A stretch of DNA of 64,000 nucleotides from Clostridium drakei (GTDB lineage Bacteria; Bacillota; Clostridia; Clostridiales; Clostridiaceae), in assembly GCF_000633595.2 (NCBI RefSeq), contig NZ_JIBU02000012.1, positions 189,574 to 253,573 of the forward strand, given 5' to 3'. Of this stretch, positions 34,315 through 42,974 are shown piece after piece. A program made the translations under genes and the position numbers. Every line of letters starts with the position of its first letter. The stretch's first letter is position 1. The notes beneath the pieces were generated by a model. That model made no database searches. It saw nothing but the letters and a program-made list of their open reading frames with translations, and had not been told where the DNA came from.

Positions 34315-36102
34315 ATGGCACAGATAAAAAAAAGAAATGAAATATCACAACAAGATAAATGGAAGGTAGAGAAAATATATAAAAATGTGGAAAGCTGGGA
34401 AAAGGATTTTGAAAAGTTAAAATCTATGACACCAAAATTAAGTGAATATGCTGGTAGGTTATCAAAAGGTGAAAAGCTTCTAGAATATTTTAAGCTTGAT
34501 GAAGAAATTTCAAGATTGGCAGGAAAACTAGCTATTTTTGCCCATATGAAAAGTGATGAGGATACTGCTAATCCTACTTTTCAAGTTTTAAGAGATAAAA
34601 TATATGCATATAGTGCTGAAATACAAAGCATGGAAGCTTTTTTCATTCCTGAAATATTGAGTTTAAAAGAAGGAACAATAGATAAATTTATAGGAGATAT
34701 TCCAGAACTAAATATGTATAAGTTTTTATTAGAAGAAATTTTGAAAAAAAAGCCTCATATTTTAAATGTAGAACAAGAAGAGCTTATAGCTTCTGTATCA
34801 GATTGTTTGAATGCTCCAGAGAAAGTTTACAGCATGCTGTCTAATGCAGATATGACTTTTCCAAAAATAAAAGATGAAAAAGGTGAAAATGTTGAACTAA
34901 CTGATGTAAATTATTCAAGTTTTATAAGGTCTAAAAATAGAACGGTTAGAGAAGAAGCTTTTAAAGCTTTATTTAATACTTATAAGAAATATAAAAATAC
35001 TTTAGCTACATCACTTACTTCAAATATAAAAAGTTTTGTGTTTATATCAAAAACTAGAAAATATAAAAATTCCATGGAATGCTCACTAAAGCCTAATGAT
35101 ATTCCTATAGAAGTTTACAATAATACTGTTGATACTATAAATAATAATTTAAAGTCACTGCATAGATATGTAAGTATTAAAAAGAAGCTTTTAGGACTTG
35201 ATGAAATGCATATGTACGATTTATATGTTCCTTTGATAGATACTGTGCAGGAACATATAGAATACGATGAAGCAGTTAAAATAGTAAAGAAAGGATTAAA
35301 GCCTTTAGGAAAAGAATACTTGGATATATTTGATGAAGGAATAAAGGATGGTTGGGTAGATATATACCCAAACAAAGGTAAAAGAGGAGGGGCTTATTCT
35401 ACAGGAGATTATGATACTATGCCTTATGTGCTTCTAAATTATGATTATAAGCTTACAGATGTTTCTACTTTAGCGCATGAAATGGGTCATTCTATACACT
35501 CTTATTATTCAAGAAAAAATCAACCTTATATATATTCAGATTATTCTCTTTTCTGTGCGGAAGTAGCTTCAACTACCAATGAAAGCCTATTAATGCATTA
35601 TTTAATTGATAATGAAAAAGATGAAAGAAGAAAACTTTATCTTATAAATCAGGAATTAGAGCAAATTAGGACTACTGTATTTAGACAGGTTATGTTTGCG
35701 GAGTTCGAAAAAAACACCCATGAAAGCATAGAAAATGGAACTCCTCTTACAGGGGAAGATTTATGTAAAATTTGGAGAAATTTAAATGAAAAATATTTTG
35801 GACCTGATATGGTTGTGGATGAAGAAATAGATATGGAATGGTCAAGAATTCCACATTTTTACTCTGACTTTTACGTATATCAGTATGCTACAGGTTATGC
35901 AGCAGCAAATTCTTTTGCTAATGCAATACTGAAAAATGGAGAATCTGCTGTAGAAGCTTATAAAGGATTTTTAAAGAGCGGATCTAGTGATTATCCAATA
36001 AATGTACTTAGAAAAGCAGGAGTGGATATGACAACACCTAAGCCTTTAGGGGATACTATAAAGAGATTTGATGAATTACTTGATATGCTAGAAACTGTAT
36101 AA
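34315..36102 (+). CDS. pepF: Oligoendopeptidase F (M3 metallopeptidase)
   Basis: The 595-residue zinc endopeptidase cuts peptides of about 7-17 residues in the cytosol. The catalytic motif HEMGH is at residues 388-392 (ALAHEMGHSIHS), with the third ligand Glu downstream in FCAEVASTTNESLL. The N-terminal part is the helical M3 cap domain. The length is standard for PepF of Firmicutes. AAAAGGAG lies 12 bases before the ATG. Single gene, followed by a large palindrome rather than a simple terminator. Confidence 0.95.
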   Translation: MAQIKKRNEISQQDKWKVEKIYKNVESWEKDFEKLKSMTPKLSEYAGRLSKGEKLLEYFKLDEEISRLAGKLAIFAHMKSDEDTANPTFQVLRDKIYAYSAEIQSMEAFFIPEILSLKEGTIDKFIGDIPELNMYKFLLEEILKKKPHILNVEQEELIASVSDCLNAPEKVYSMLSNADMTFPKIKDEKGENVELTDVNYSSFIRSKNRTVREEAFKALFNTYKKYKNTLATSLTSNIKSFVFISKTRKYKNSMECSLKPNDIPIEVYNNTVDTINNNLKSLHRYVSIKKKLLGLDEMHMYDLYVPLIDTVQEHIEYDEAVKIVKKGLKPLGKEYLDIFDEGIKDGWVDIYPNKGKRGGAYSTGDYDTMPYVLLNYDYKLTDVSTLAHEMGHSIHSYYSRKNQPYIYSDYSLFCAEVASTTNESLLMHYLIDNEKDERRKLYLINQELEQIRTTVFRQVMFAEFEKNTHESIENGTPLTGEDLCKIWRNLNEKYFGPDMVVDEEIDMEWSRIPHFYSDFYVYQYATGYAAANSFANAILKNGESAVEAYKGFLKSGSSDYPINVLRKAGVDMTTPKPLGDTIKRFDELLDMLETV

Positions 36103-36160
36103 TAAATATCATACTTGACTTTCACAGTTTAAAATATTGCGAAGCAAAGGTGCAGTGGAA

Positions 36161-36401
36161 GTTTGGATTTTAACTTTTAGTCCGTGATATATGGTAAGTG
36201 TGTCATCAAGGCTAAATGTTTTAATTATTCTAAAGCTCGAAGATTTGGAAAAACTAAGAACTTTGTCAAACTCGGTTCCCTCAAACAGGACTAAAGTTCT
36301 AAGGCTTTCCAAATCTTTGAGATAAGAATAATACTAAAACAATTTAGCTAATGTGATGGCACACTTACCATATATCACTACCTAAAAGTTAAAATCCAAA
36401 C
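36161..36401. repeat. 241-bp imperfect palindrome, MITE-like
   Basis: GTTTGGATTTTAACTTTTAG (36161-36180) pairs with CTAAAAGTTAAAATCCAAAC (36382-36401). Pairing continues inward with bulges (TGATATATGGTAAGTGTG with CACACTTACCATATATCA), then an inner segment (CTCGAAGATTTGGAAA with TTTCCAAATCTTTGAG), leaving a small central loop around 36272-36290. The whole unit is a single long hairpin, of the size of a miniature inverted-repeat element. No target duplication can be assigned with confidence. A spurious ORF crosses it. The rest of 36402-36540 holds nothing recognisable. Confidence 0.75.
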
Positions 36402-36552
36402 TAATAACTTCAAGTGTACACATATAATTATATTGTCATAGATAATTATAGTAATTCAAAATTATAAGTTGTGTAGTAATTTGCTTATATTAAGTCAAAA
36501 TTGCATGTGTGAGGTATGCTTTTGAGACAGTCATTTTATAAAGGGGGATTTT

Positions 36553-37332
36553 ATGTTAGAAGAATTATTGAAAAATAGTTTAAAAAACTCAGAATCTAAA
36601 TATAGTCTGGCAGTAAAAAATTTAAAAAGCAAAGAAATTTGTTATATGAATGTTCATGAGGTAGTCCCTTCTGCCTCTATTATAAAACTTTTTATAATGG
36701 CAGAAGCTTTTAACGAGAATAAGATGAGAAAGTTAGATTTGCATGACATAATAAAAATAAATAATGATAAAAAAGTTCCTTTTAGTATAGTATCTCTTCT
36801 AAATTCAGTAGAACAATACAGCATTAAAGATTTAATTACTCTTATGATAATTCAAAGTGATAATACTGCAGCTAATGTACTTATAGATTTTTTAGGTATA
36901 GATAATATAAACAATTTTATAAAGGAAACAGGATTTAAAAATACTATATTAGGCAGAAAGATGATGGACTTTGAAGGTGATAAAGGTGGAAAAGATAATT
37001 ATACTTCTGCTTATGATGTATTTTTATTCTTGGAAAAGCTATATAATCATAATTTAGTAGGAGAAAAAGAGGATAAGTTTATGATAGATATTTTGAGTCA
37101 TCAACTTGATTTTTCTATGATGAGAATAGACATGTTAGATGATTTAAAAATTGCTCATAAAACTGGAGATTTAAATTGTTTAAAGCATGATGCGGGTATA
37201 GTCTATAGTGAAAAAGTGGGAGATTATATTTTTGTAATGTTTACTTATGAAGCACAAAGTGATGGATATGCTAGAAAATTAATATGTAAAACTTCCAAGC
37301 AAATATATAATTATTTTCGAAATGACGATTAA
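36553..37332 (+). CDS. Cytosolic serine hydrolase of the class A beta-lactamase fold
   Basis: The 259-residue protein has the penicilloyl-serine transferase motifs: SIIK (Ser42, Lys45), SDN (102-104) and KTG (203-205). It lacks a signal peptide, and the segment corresponding to the class A omega loop reads LGRKMMDFEG, so the general-base Glu of true beta-lactamases (ExxLN) is missing. It is therefore more likely a hydrolase or transferase of D-amino-acid peptides than an antibiotic-resistance enzyme. The epimerase gene starts 20 bases later, which suggests a shared role in handling murein-derived peptides. AAAGGGGG precedes the ATG. Confidence 0.8.
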   Translation: MLEELLKNSLKNSESKYSLAVKNLKSKEICYMNVHEVVPSASIIKLFIMAEAFNENKMRKLDLHDIIKINNDKKVPFSIVSLLNSVEQYSIKDLITLMIIQSDNTAANVLIDFLGIDNINNFIKETGFKNTILGRKMMDFEGDKGGKDNYTSAYDVFLFLEKLYNHNLVGEKEDKFMIDILSHQLDFSMMRIDMLDDLKIAHKTGDLNCLKHDAGIVYSEKVGDYIFVMFTYEAQSDGYARKLICKTSKQIYNYFRNDD

Positions 37333-37352
37333 GAAAGTGAGAGAAATCAATT

Positions 37353-38453
37353 ATGAAAATTAAAGATATACAAATAGGAAAGATATCAGTTCCATTAAAA
37401 ACACCTTTTAAGACAGCACTTAGAACTGTGAATAGTGTAGAAGATGTAATAGTAAAAATAGTAACAGATAGTGACAATATAGGATATGGAGAAGCACCGC
37501 CTACAGGAGTAATAACAGGTGATACAACAGGAGCTATAATAGGAGCAATAGAAGATCACATAAAGAAACTACTTATAGGCAAGGATATAGAAAATTTTGA
37601 AGATATTATGATCACTTTGAATAATTGTATGGTAAAAAATACTAGTGCTAAAGCAGCAGTGGATATAGCTTTACATGATTTATATGGGCAAAGATATAAT
37701 GCGCCTTTGTACAAGCTTCTTGGAGGATACAGAAAAGAAATAGAAACGGATATAACCATAAGTGTAAATAGTCCTGAAGAAATGGCTGAAGATAGTTTAA
37801 AAGCAGTAAAGAGAGGATATAATACTTTAAAAATAAAAGTTGGAGTAGATTCTTCAATGGATATAAAAAGAATGAAGGCTATAAGAGAAACAGTGGGATA
37901 TGATGTTAGAATAAGAATAGATGCCAATCAAGGGTGGAAGCCTAAAGAAGCTATTTATACTTTAAGAAAAATGGAGGATTCAGGGCTTCAAATAGAATTT
38001 GTAGAGCAGCCTGTAAAAGCTCATGATATTGAAGGATTAAAATTTATTACAGATAATGTGTCCATACCTGTAATGGCAGATGAAAGTGTATTTTCTCCAG
38101 AGGATGCTTTAAAAATAATGCAGATGAGAGCAGCAGATTTAGTGAACATAAAGCTTATGAAAACAGGAGGAATATATAATGCTTTAAAAATTTGTTCCAT
38201 GGCAGAAATCTATGGAGTTCAATGCATGATAGGATGTATGTTGGAATCTAAAGTAAGTGTTACTGCAGCAGTTCACTTGGCAGCTGCTAAAAGTGTTATA
38301 ACTAAAATAGATTTAGATGGACCAGTGCTTTGTAGTGAAGATCCTGTGGATGGTGGAGCCATATTTAATGAAAGAAAAATTACATTGAATGATGAATTTG
38401 GTCTTGGAATAAAGAATGTCAATGGAATCAAGTGGATAAATAATCGTATTTAA
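37353..38453 (+). CDS. Dipeptide (L-Ala-D/L-Glu-type) epimerase, enolase superfamily
   Basis: The 366-residue protein is of the muconate-lactonizing/dipeptide-epimerase branch of the enolase superfamily. The catalytic and metal motifs are visible: LKIKVG (K-x-K), RIDANQGW (Asp), EFVEQPV (Glu), MADESVF (Asp) and NIKLMKTGG (second Lys). The [10 protein letters not shown] pattern is that of L-Ala-D/L-Glu epimerases, which recycle the murein dipeptide L-Ala-D-Glu. Substrate is an inference. It sits in an operon-like array: serine hydrolase, epimerase, then the sigma-54 activator 19 bases downstream. The ribosome site is weak (GAGAG). Confidence 0.85.
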   Translation: MKIKDIQIGKISVPLKTPFKTALRTVNSVEDVIVKIVTDSDNIGYGEAPPTGVITGDTTGAIIGAIEDHIKKLLIGKDIENFEDIMITLNNCMVKNTSAKAAVDIALHDLYGQRYNAPLYKLLGGYRKEIETDITISVNSPEEMAEDSLKAVKRGYNTLKIKVGVDSSMDIKRMKAIRETVGYDVRIRIDANQGWKPKEAIYTLRKMEDSGLQIEFVEQPVKAHDIEGLKFITDNVSIPVMADESVFSPEDALKIMQMRAADLVNIKLMKTGGIYNALKICSMAEIYGVQCMIGCMLESKVSVTAAVHLAAAKSVITKIDLDGPVLCSEDPVDGGAIFNERKITLNDEFGLGIKNVNGIKWINNRI

Positions 38454-38472
38454 AATTATAAGGAGAAATTTC

Positions 38473-40497
38473 ATGAAAAGCATTGGAATTGTAACGAATA
38501 ACAAATCGTCTGTAGCAAGTTTTATAAAAAAAAATTTGGAAGATATATTTAAAAATATTATAAAAATTAATAATTATTATATAAGTGATTTTAAGGATGA
38601 CTATATTATAAAAGATGATATAGTTTTGTTTATGACAAAAGAAAAGAGTTTTCAATGCGAAAAAAATATTTTAAATAAAGAAAATATAATAGTAATAGAA
38701 AGAACGTTAAAAGGTAGTGAAATTTATAAAATATTTACTCTGCCAAAGAATACAAAAGTATTAGTAGTAAATGATGATAGAGAAACTACATTAGAAATGG
38801 CATCTTCACTTCATCATATAGGTGTAAATGATTTAGAACTTATTCCTTATGAAGAGGATAAAAATTATGAAGATATAAAGATAGCTGTAACTCCAGATGA
38901 AGAAAAATATGTACCAGATTATATAAATACCATAATTAATGTAGGAAATAGGCATATAGATATATCTACTTTTTTAAAAATAATGAATAAGCTTAATGTA
39001 GAAGATAAAAATGTAAGTGAAAGACTCATAAAATATTCAGACAATTTAATAAATTTAAATGCAGGAATAAAAGAAAACTATAAGGAATTATTTGTAAAAA
39101 GACAAGAGTTAGATATGGTATTAAATATATCTAAAGAAGGAGTACTGCTTATAAATAATGAAGAAATTATTGTATTTTGCAACAATGCTTTTAAAAATAT
39201 CTTTAACATATATGAAGATGTTAAAGGTAAAAAAATAGACTCAGTTTTAGATACAAATATTGTAGATGCATTTAGATGTGAGAGTTTAAAAGATGAAATT
39301 TTAGAATATAGAGGTAAAAAAATAAATGCTAATAAGCAAGTAGTACAATCATTGTCAGAAAACATAGGGTTTTGTTTCAATTTACAGGAAGTTACATATA
39401 TTAAACAATTGGAACAAAATTTAAGTAAAAAGCTTAGAAATAAAGGTTTAATAGCTAAATATAATTTTGATTATATAAAAACTTGTTCTATTAGAATGAA
39501 GGAATGTATTAGTTTAGCTAGAAAAATTGCATCTTCAGATCTTACAGCGCTAATTATAGGAGAAAGTGGTACTGGAAAAGAATTATTAGCTCAATCAATA
39601 CATAATGCATCACCTAGAGCTAAACAACCTTTTGTAGCTATAAATTGTGCAGCACTTCCAGAGAATCTTTTGGAAAGTGAGCTTTTTGGATATGAAGGTG
39701 GGTCTTTTACAGGAGCGTTAAAAGAAGGAAAAATAGGCTTATTTGAACAAGCTAATAATGGTACTATTTTTTTAGATGAAATTGGAGATATGCCATTGCC
39801 ACTTCAGGCTAGAATTCTCAGAGTTCTTCAAGAAAGACAAGTAATGAGAATAGGATCTCAAAGTGTTATAGATATAAATGTTAGAGTGATATCTGCTACT
39901 AATAGAAAGCTTATGGAAATGGTACAACAGGGAAAATTTAGAGAAGACTTGTTTTATAGGCTTAATGTGCTTCCAATAAATATACCTCCTCTTAGAGAAA
40001 GAAAAGATGATATTATAAGTACAATGAAAGATTTTATAATAAGAAAAGAACTTAAAATTTCTGATGAAGTAAAAAATATTCTATTGAATTATAGGTGGCC
40101 TGGTAATGTTAGAGAACTTCAAAATGTATCAGCATATATAGAACTTATGAGTGATGGTACAGTGAATTTGGACAATTTACCTTTTTATATTTTAAATAAA
40201 AGCATGGATTTTGAAAAAGAATTCCAGATCATAAACAATAAATGCAGTTTAAATAATACTGTTGAAATTATCAAAATAATAGAAGAAAAAAATTATTTAA
40301 ATGAGGGAGTTGGAAGAAAAAATATTGAAGTTATCTTAAAGGAAAGATACATATCAGTTACAGAAGCAGAAGTAAGGAGAATATTAACCATACTAAATAG
40401 ATTAAATTTAGTAACTTCTAGTGTAGGGAGAAAAGGTAGTGAGATTACTGTAAAGGGAAAAAAGTTTATTGAATGGGTAAAAAACAGGAATGATTAA
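38473..40497 (+). CDS. Sigma-54-dependent transcriptional activator
   Basis: The 674-residue activator has an N-terminal region (1-195) resembling the PrpR-type sensory fold, a PAS-like segment (about 215-320), an AAA+ domain (about 340-570) and a C-terminal winged-helix part. AAA+ marks are Walker A GESGTGKE, the sigma-54 contact loop GSFTGA (normally GAFTGA; the A-to-S change occurs in some members), Walker [11 protein letters not shown] and the R finger region [14 protein letters not shown]. The DNA-binding end is not the common Fis-type helix; it reads [20 protein letters not shown], a winged helix. It probably drives the two -24/-12 promoters at 40753 and 42190. AAGGAG precedes the ATG. 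Confidence 0.92.
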   Translation: MKSIGIVTNNKSSVASFIKKNLEDIFKNIIKINNYYISDFKDDYIIKDDIVLFMTKEKSFQCEKNILNKENIIVIERTLKGSEIYKIFTLPKNTKVLVVNDDRETTLEMASSLHHIGVNDLELIPYEEDKNYEDIKIAVTPDEEKYVPDYINTIINVGNRHIDISTFLKIMNKLNVEDKNVSERLIKYSDNLINLNAGIKENYKELFVKRQELDMVLNISKEGVLLINNEEIIVFCNNAFKNIFNIYEDVKGKKIDSVLDTNIVDAFRCESLKDEILEYRGKKINANKQVVQSLSENIGFCFNLQEVTYIKQLEQNLSKKLRNKGLIAKYNFDYIKTCSIRMKECISLARKIASSDLTALIIGESGTGKELLAQSIHNASPRAKQPFVAINCAALPENLLESELFGYEGGSFTGALKEGKIGLFEQANNGTIFLDEIGDMPLPLQARILRVLQERQVMRIGSQSVIDINVRVISATNRKLMEMVQQGKFREDLFYRLNVLPINIPPLRERKDDIISTMKDFIIRKELKISDEVKNILLNYRWPGNVRELQNVSAYIELMSDGTVNLDNLPFYILNKSMDFEKEFQIINNKCSLNNTVEIIKIIEEKNYLNEGVGRKNIEVILKERYISVTEAEVRRILTILNRLNLVTSSVGRKGSEITVKGKKFIEWVKNRND

Positions 40498-40514
40498 TAT
40501 CCTGTTTAACCTAA

Positions 40515-40551
40515 AAAAGAAGTAAAATTAAGTTTTACTTTCTTTTTTTTT
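40515..40551 (+). terminator. Terminator of the epimerase-activator unit
   Basis: AAAGAAGTAAAA pairs with TTTTACTTTCTTT, followed by T8. Confidence 0.88.
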
Positions 40552-40634
40552 ATAATAAATACATTTCATTTTTGAAAATAAAAAAATTTAAAAAATAAAA
40601 ATACTAAAATATATTTAGATTGATAATTAAGAAA

Positions 40635-40658
40635 ATTTTGCTTTGAATCAAAATTTAC
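40635..40658. promoter_or_regulatory. Inverted repeat, possible activator site upstream of the sigma-54 promoter
   Basis: AAATTTTG-N8-CAAAATTT lies about 95 bases upstream of the -24/-12 promoter, a normal position for an enhancer site of a sigma-54 activator. Nothing ties it to the activator except place and symmetry. The rest of 40552-40750 is AT-rich without ORFs. Confidence 0.35.
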
Positions 40659-40752
40659 GCTTGAATATATAATGATTTAAATTAAAGTTTTTGTTTTAAA
40701 AAAATATCTTCTTTGATTTATTGTAAAATATGAGTTTGATTATGCTTTTTTA

Positions 40753-40766
40753 GGCATAAAAATTGC
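40753..40766 (+). promoter_or_regulatory. Sigma-54 (-24/-12) promoter before the first APC permease
   Basis: GGCATAAAAATTGC has the GG and GC dinucleotides at the exact spacing of the -24/-12 consensus (GGCAC-N5-TTGC), 38 bases before the start codon at 40804. The sigma-54 activator gene is directly upstream. Confidence 0.75.
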
Positions 40767-40803
40767 TAGAAAATATAGTATAACAAATAAGGGGGGACTA
40801 AAA

Positions 40804-42084
40804 ATGGGAAATGGTAAAAAATTAGGTTTATGGAGTATAATACTTCTTGGCATCAATGGTGTAATAGGTACAGGTATATTTTTACTTCCAGGAAAAGCAA
40901 TGAAGCTTATGGGGCCGGGAAGTATTTGGGTATACTTTTTTGACATGGCTTTGGTTATGGCCATGGCATTGTGTTTTGCAGAAGTTGCAGGTTTATTCAA
41001 TAAAAATGGTGGACCTTATATTTATGCAAAAGAAGCTTTTGGTGAATTTGTTGGTTTTGAAGTAGGAATTATGAAATTAGTAGTAGGTATTATAGCTTGG
41101 GCTACATTTGCAGTAGGTTTTACTACCGCGCTATCTAATATTTGGCCAGCAGCATCCAATCCTTTAATTAAAAATTCAATACAAATAGGTATAATTTTAA
41201 TTTTATCAATTATAAATATTTTAGGAGTGGATTTTGCAAAAAATTTAAATAATATAATGACTATAGCAAAGCTTGTGCCTCTAGTATTATTTATAGCAGT
41301 TGGTATTTTCTTTATAAAAGGTGGAAACTTTGTACCTATGTTTCCAACTAAAGTAACTCCATCAGGTTTTGGGGCTACAGCAATATTAATATTTTTTGCT
41401 TTTACTGGTTTTGAAGCTATAGCTGTAGCGGCTGAAGATATGGAAAATCCTAAAAAAAATTTACCTATAGCAATAATGATAACTATGTTCTTGGTATCAA
41501 TAATATATATACTAATTCAAGCAGTATCTATAGGAACATTAGGTGTAAAACTTGCAGCAAGCAGTACTCCAGTAGCAGAATCAGCAGCTACATTTCTAGG
41601 AGGTTTTGGAGGGATTTTAGTTACAGTTGGTACTTTGGTATCTATAGGAGGCATAAATATAGCAGAATCTTTTATACTTCCAAGATCAGCTGTGGCTTTA
41701 GCTGAAGATGGACTTTTACCTAGAATTATAGCAAAAAAAAGTAAAGCAGGTACTCCTTATATAGCAAGTATAGTAACTGCAGTTTTAACTATTCCTATTG
41801 CTTTATCAGGAAGTTTTACACAACTTGCAGCAATAAGTGCGATTTCAAGATTTACACAATACATACCAACTTGTCTTGCTGTTATAATTTTTAGAAAAAA
41901 AGGAATGAAATCTACTTTTAAAGTACCTTTTGGACCAGTTATTCCTATATTATCTGTAGGTGTTAGCTGTTGGCTTTTGACTCAAGCAACTAAAGTTCAG
42001 GTTACATGGGGGCTTGGAGCAATGGTAATAGGAGTTCCATTATATTTTATAATGAAAAATAGTGATAAAAGTACAGATAAATAA
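40804..42084 (+). CDS. APC-family amino-acid permease (first copy)
   Basis: The 426-residue membrane protein has about 12 transmembrane helices and the APC signature at the N-terminus (GLWSIILLGINGVIGTGIFLLPG, unwound helix 1 with GTGIF) and in helix 6 (FFAFTGFEAIAVAAEDMENPKKNLP). It is a secondary transporter for amino acids or small amines. It is about 75% identical by eye to the second permease at 42975. It is transcribed from the sigma-54 promoter at 40753 and ends at its own terminator. The substrate is unknown; its neighbours suggest a peptide-derived amino acid or gamma-glutamyl compound. Confidence 0.9.
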   Translation: MGNGKKLGLWSIILLGINGVIGTGIFLLPGKAMKLMGPGSIWVYFFDMALVMAMALCFAEVAGLFNKNGGPYIYAKEAFGEFVGFEVGIMKLVVGIIAWATFAVGFTTALSNIWPAASNPLIKNSIQIGIILILSIINILGVDFAKNLNNIMTIAKLVPLVLFIAVGIFFIKGGNFVPMFPTKVTPSGFGATAILIFFAFTGFEAIAVAAEDMENPKKNLPIAIMITMFLVSIIYILIQAVSIGTLGVKLAASSTPVAESAATFLGGFGGILVTVGTLVSIGGINIAESFILPRSAVALAEDGLLPRIIAKKSKAGTPYIASIVTAVLTIPIALSGSFTQLAAISAISRFTQYIPTCLAVIIFRKKGMKSTFKVPFGPVIPILSVGVSCWLLTQATKVQVTWGLGAMVIGVPLYFIMKNSDKSTDK

Positions 42085-42104
42085 TTATTAGTTTTGAGTT
42101 AAGT

Positions 42105-42143
42105 AAAAAATTCTCACTTTGATTTAAGTGGGGATTTTTTTAT
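42105..42143 (+). terminator. Terminator between first permease and the peptidase-permease pair
   Basis: AAAAAATTCTCACTT pairs imperfectly with AAGTGGGGATTTTTTTA. Confidence 0.7.
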
Positions 42144-42189
42144 TTTTGAAAAACTGTAATAAAATAAAAACTTGATTGTGTTTCTTTGT

Positions 42190-42203
42190 GGTATGAAAAT
42201 TGC
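42190..42203 (+). promoter_or_regulatory. Sigma-54 (-24/-12) promoter before the C26 peptidase gene
   Basis: GGTATGAAAATTGC again has GG and GC 10 bases apart, within the wider match TGGTATGAAAATTGCT, 39 bases before the start at 42242. Confidence 0.75.
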
Positions 42204-42241
42204 TAAAGAGTATAACATAATAAGTTTGGAGGTATGACATT

Positions 42242-42973
42242 ATGAAAAAACCACTTATAGGAATAGTAGGGAATTTATTGATTGATCAAGGAGGAATGTT
42301 TCCAGGATATGAGAGAGCTTATGTAAATAATGATTATGTACAATCAGTTGCAAAAGTAGGTGGATCACCTGTAATATTGCCACTAATTTCAGATTATGAA
42401 GAAGTAAAAGTACAAATAGAAGCTGTGGATTCTATAATAATATCTGGAGGATATGATGTTAATCCATTAATTTATGGAGAAGAACCTGCACAAAAACAGG
42501 GATTTTTATGTCCCGAACGTGATGAATATGATCTTATGGTTATTAAAGCAGCTATGGAACTGAATAAACCTATATTAGGTATTTGCAGAGGATTACAAAT
42601 TTTAAATGCAGCTTTAGGCGGAACTATGTATCAAGATTTATCTCAAATAGAAGGCTGCTACATTAAACATGTACAAGAATCTAGACCAGAAGTAGCTGGA
42701 CATAGTGTGGAAGTTATAAAAGGAACAAAGTTATATGATATTTTAGGAGAAAAAGTAACAACAAACAGCTTTCATCATCAAGCAGTAAAGGACTTAGCAC
42801 CGGGCTTTAAAATAGCAGCTATAGCAAAAGATGGAGTTATAGAGGCAATAGAAAAAGAAGAAGGCTTTGTTATAGGTATTCAATGGCATCCAGAAATGAT
42901 GGCTAGAAAAGACAATGAAGTTATGCTTAATTTATTTAAAAAATTAGTACAATTATCAAGTAAGGAGAACTAA
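42242..42973 (+). CDS. Gamma-glutamyl hydrolase-type peptidase C26 (PuuD-like)
   Basis: The 243-residue class I glutamine-amidotransferase-like hydrolase has the nucleophile in ILGICRGLQILN, the catalytic His-Glu in IGIQWHPEMM, and SGGYDVNPLIYGEEP at the N-terminal side. This is the layout of PuuD, which releases GABA from gamma-glutamyl-GABA, and of related gamma-glutamyl peptidases. The physiological substrate here is not shown. It is followed by the second permease with only one base between, so the pair is a clear operon, behind a sigma-54 promoter. GGAGG lies just upstream of the ATG. Confidence 0.86.
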   Translation: MKKPLIGIVGNLLIDQGGMFPGYERAYVNNDYVQSVAKVGGSPVILPLISDYEEVKVQIEAVDSIIISGGYDVNPLIYGEEPAQKQGFLCPERDEYDLMVIKAAMELNKPILGICRGLQILNAALGGTMYQDLSQIEGCYIKHVQESRPEVAGHSVEVIKGTKLYDILGEKVTTNSFHHQAVKDLAPGFKIAAIAKDGVIEAIEKEEGFVIGIQWHPEMMARKDNEVMLNLFKKLVQLSSKEN

Positions 42974-42974
42974 T

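Noticed and set aside
36109-36312. 67-codon minus-strand ORF after pepF
   Set aside because: It is entirely explained by the arms of the 241-bp palindrome and lacks a ribosome site.
36553-37332. Beta-lactam resistance gene
   Set aside because: SIIK, SDN and KTG motifs are there, but the omega-loop glutamate and a signal peptide are missing.
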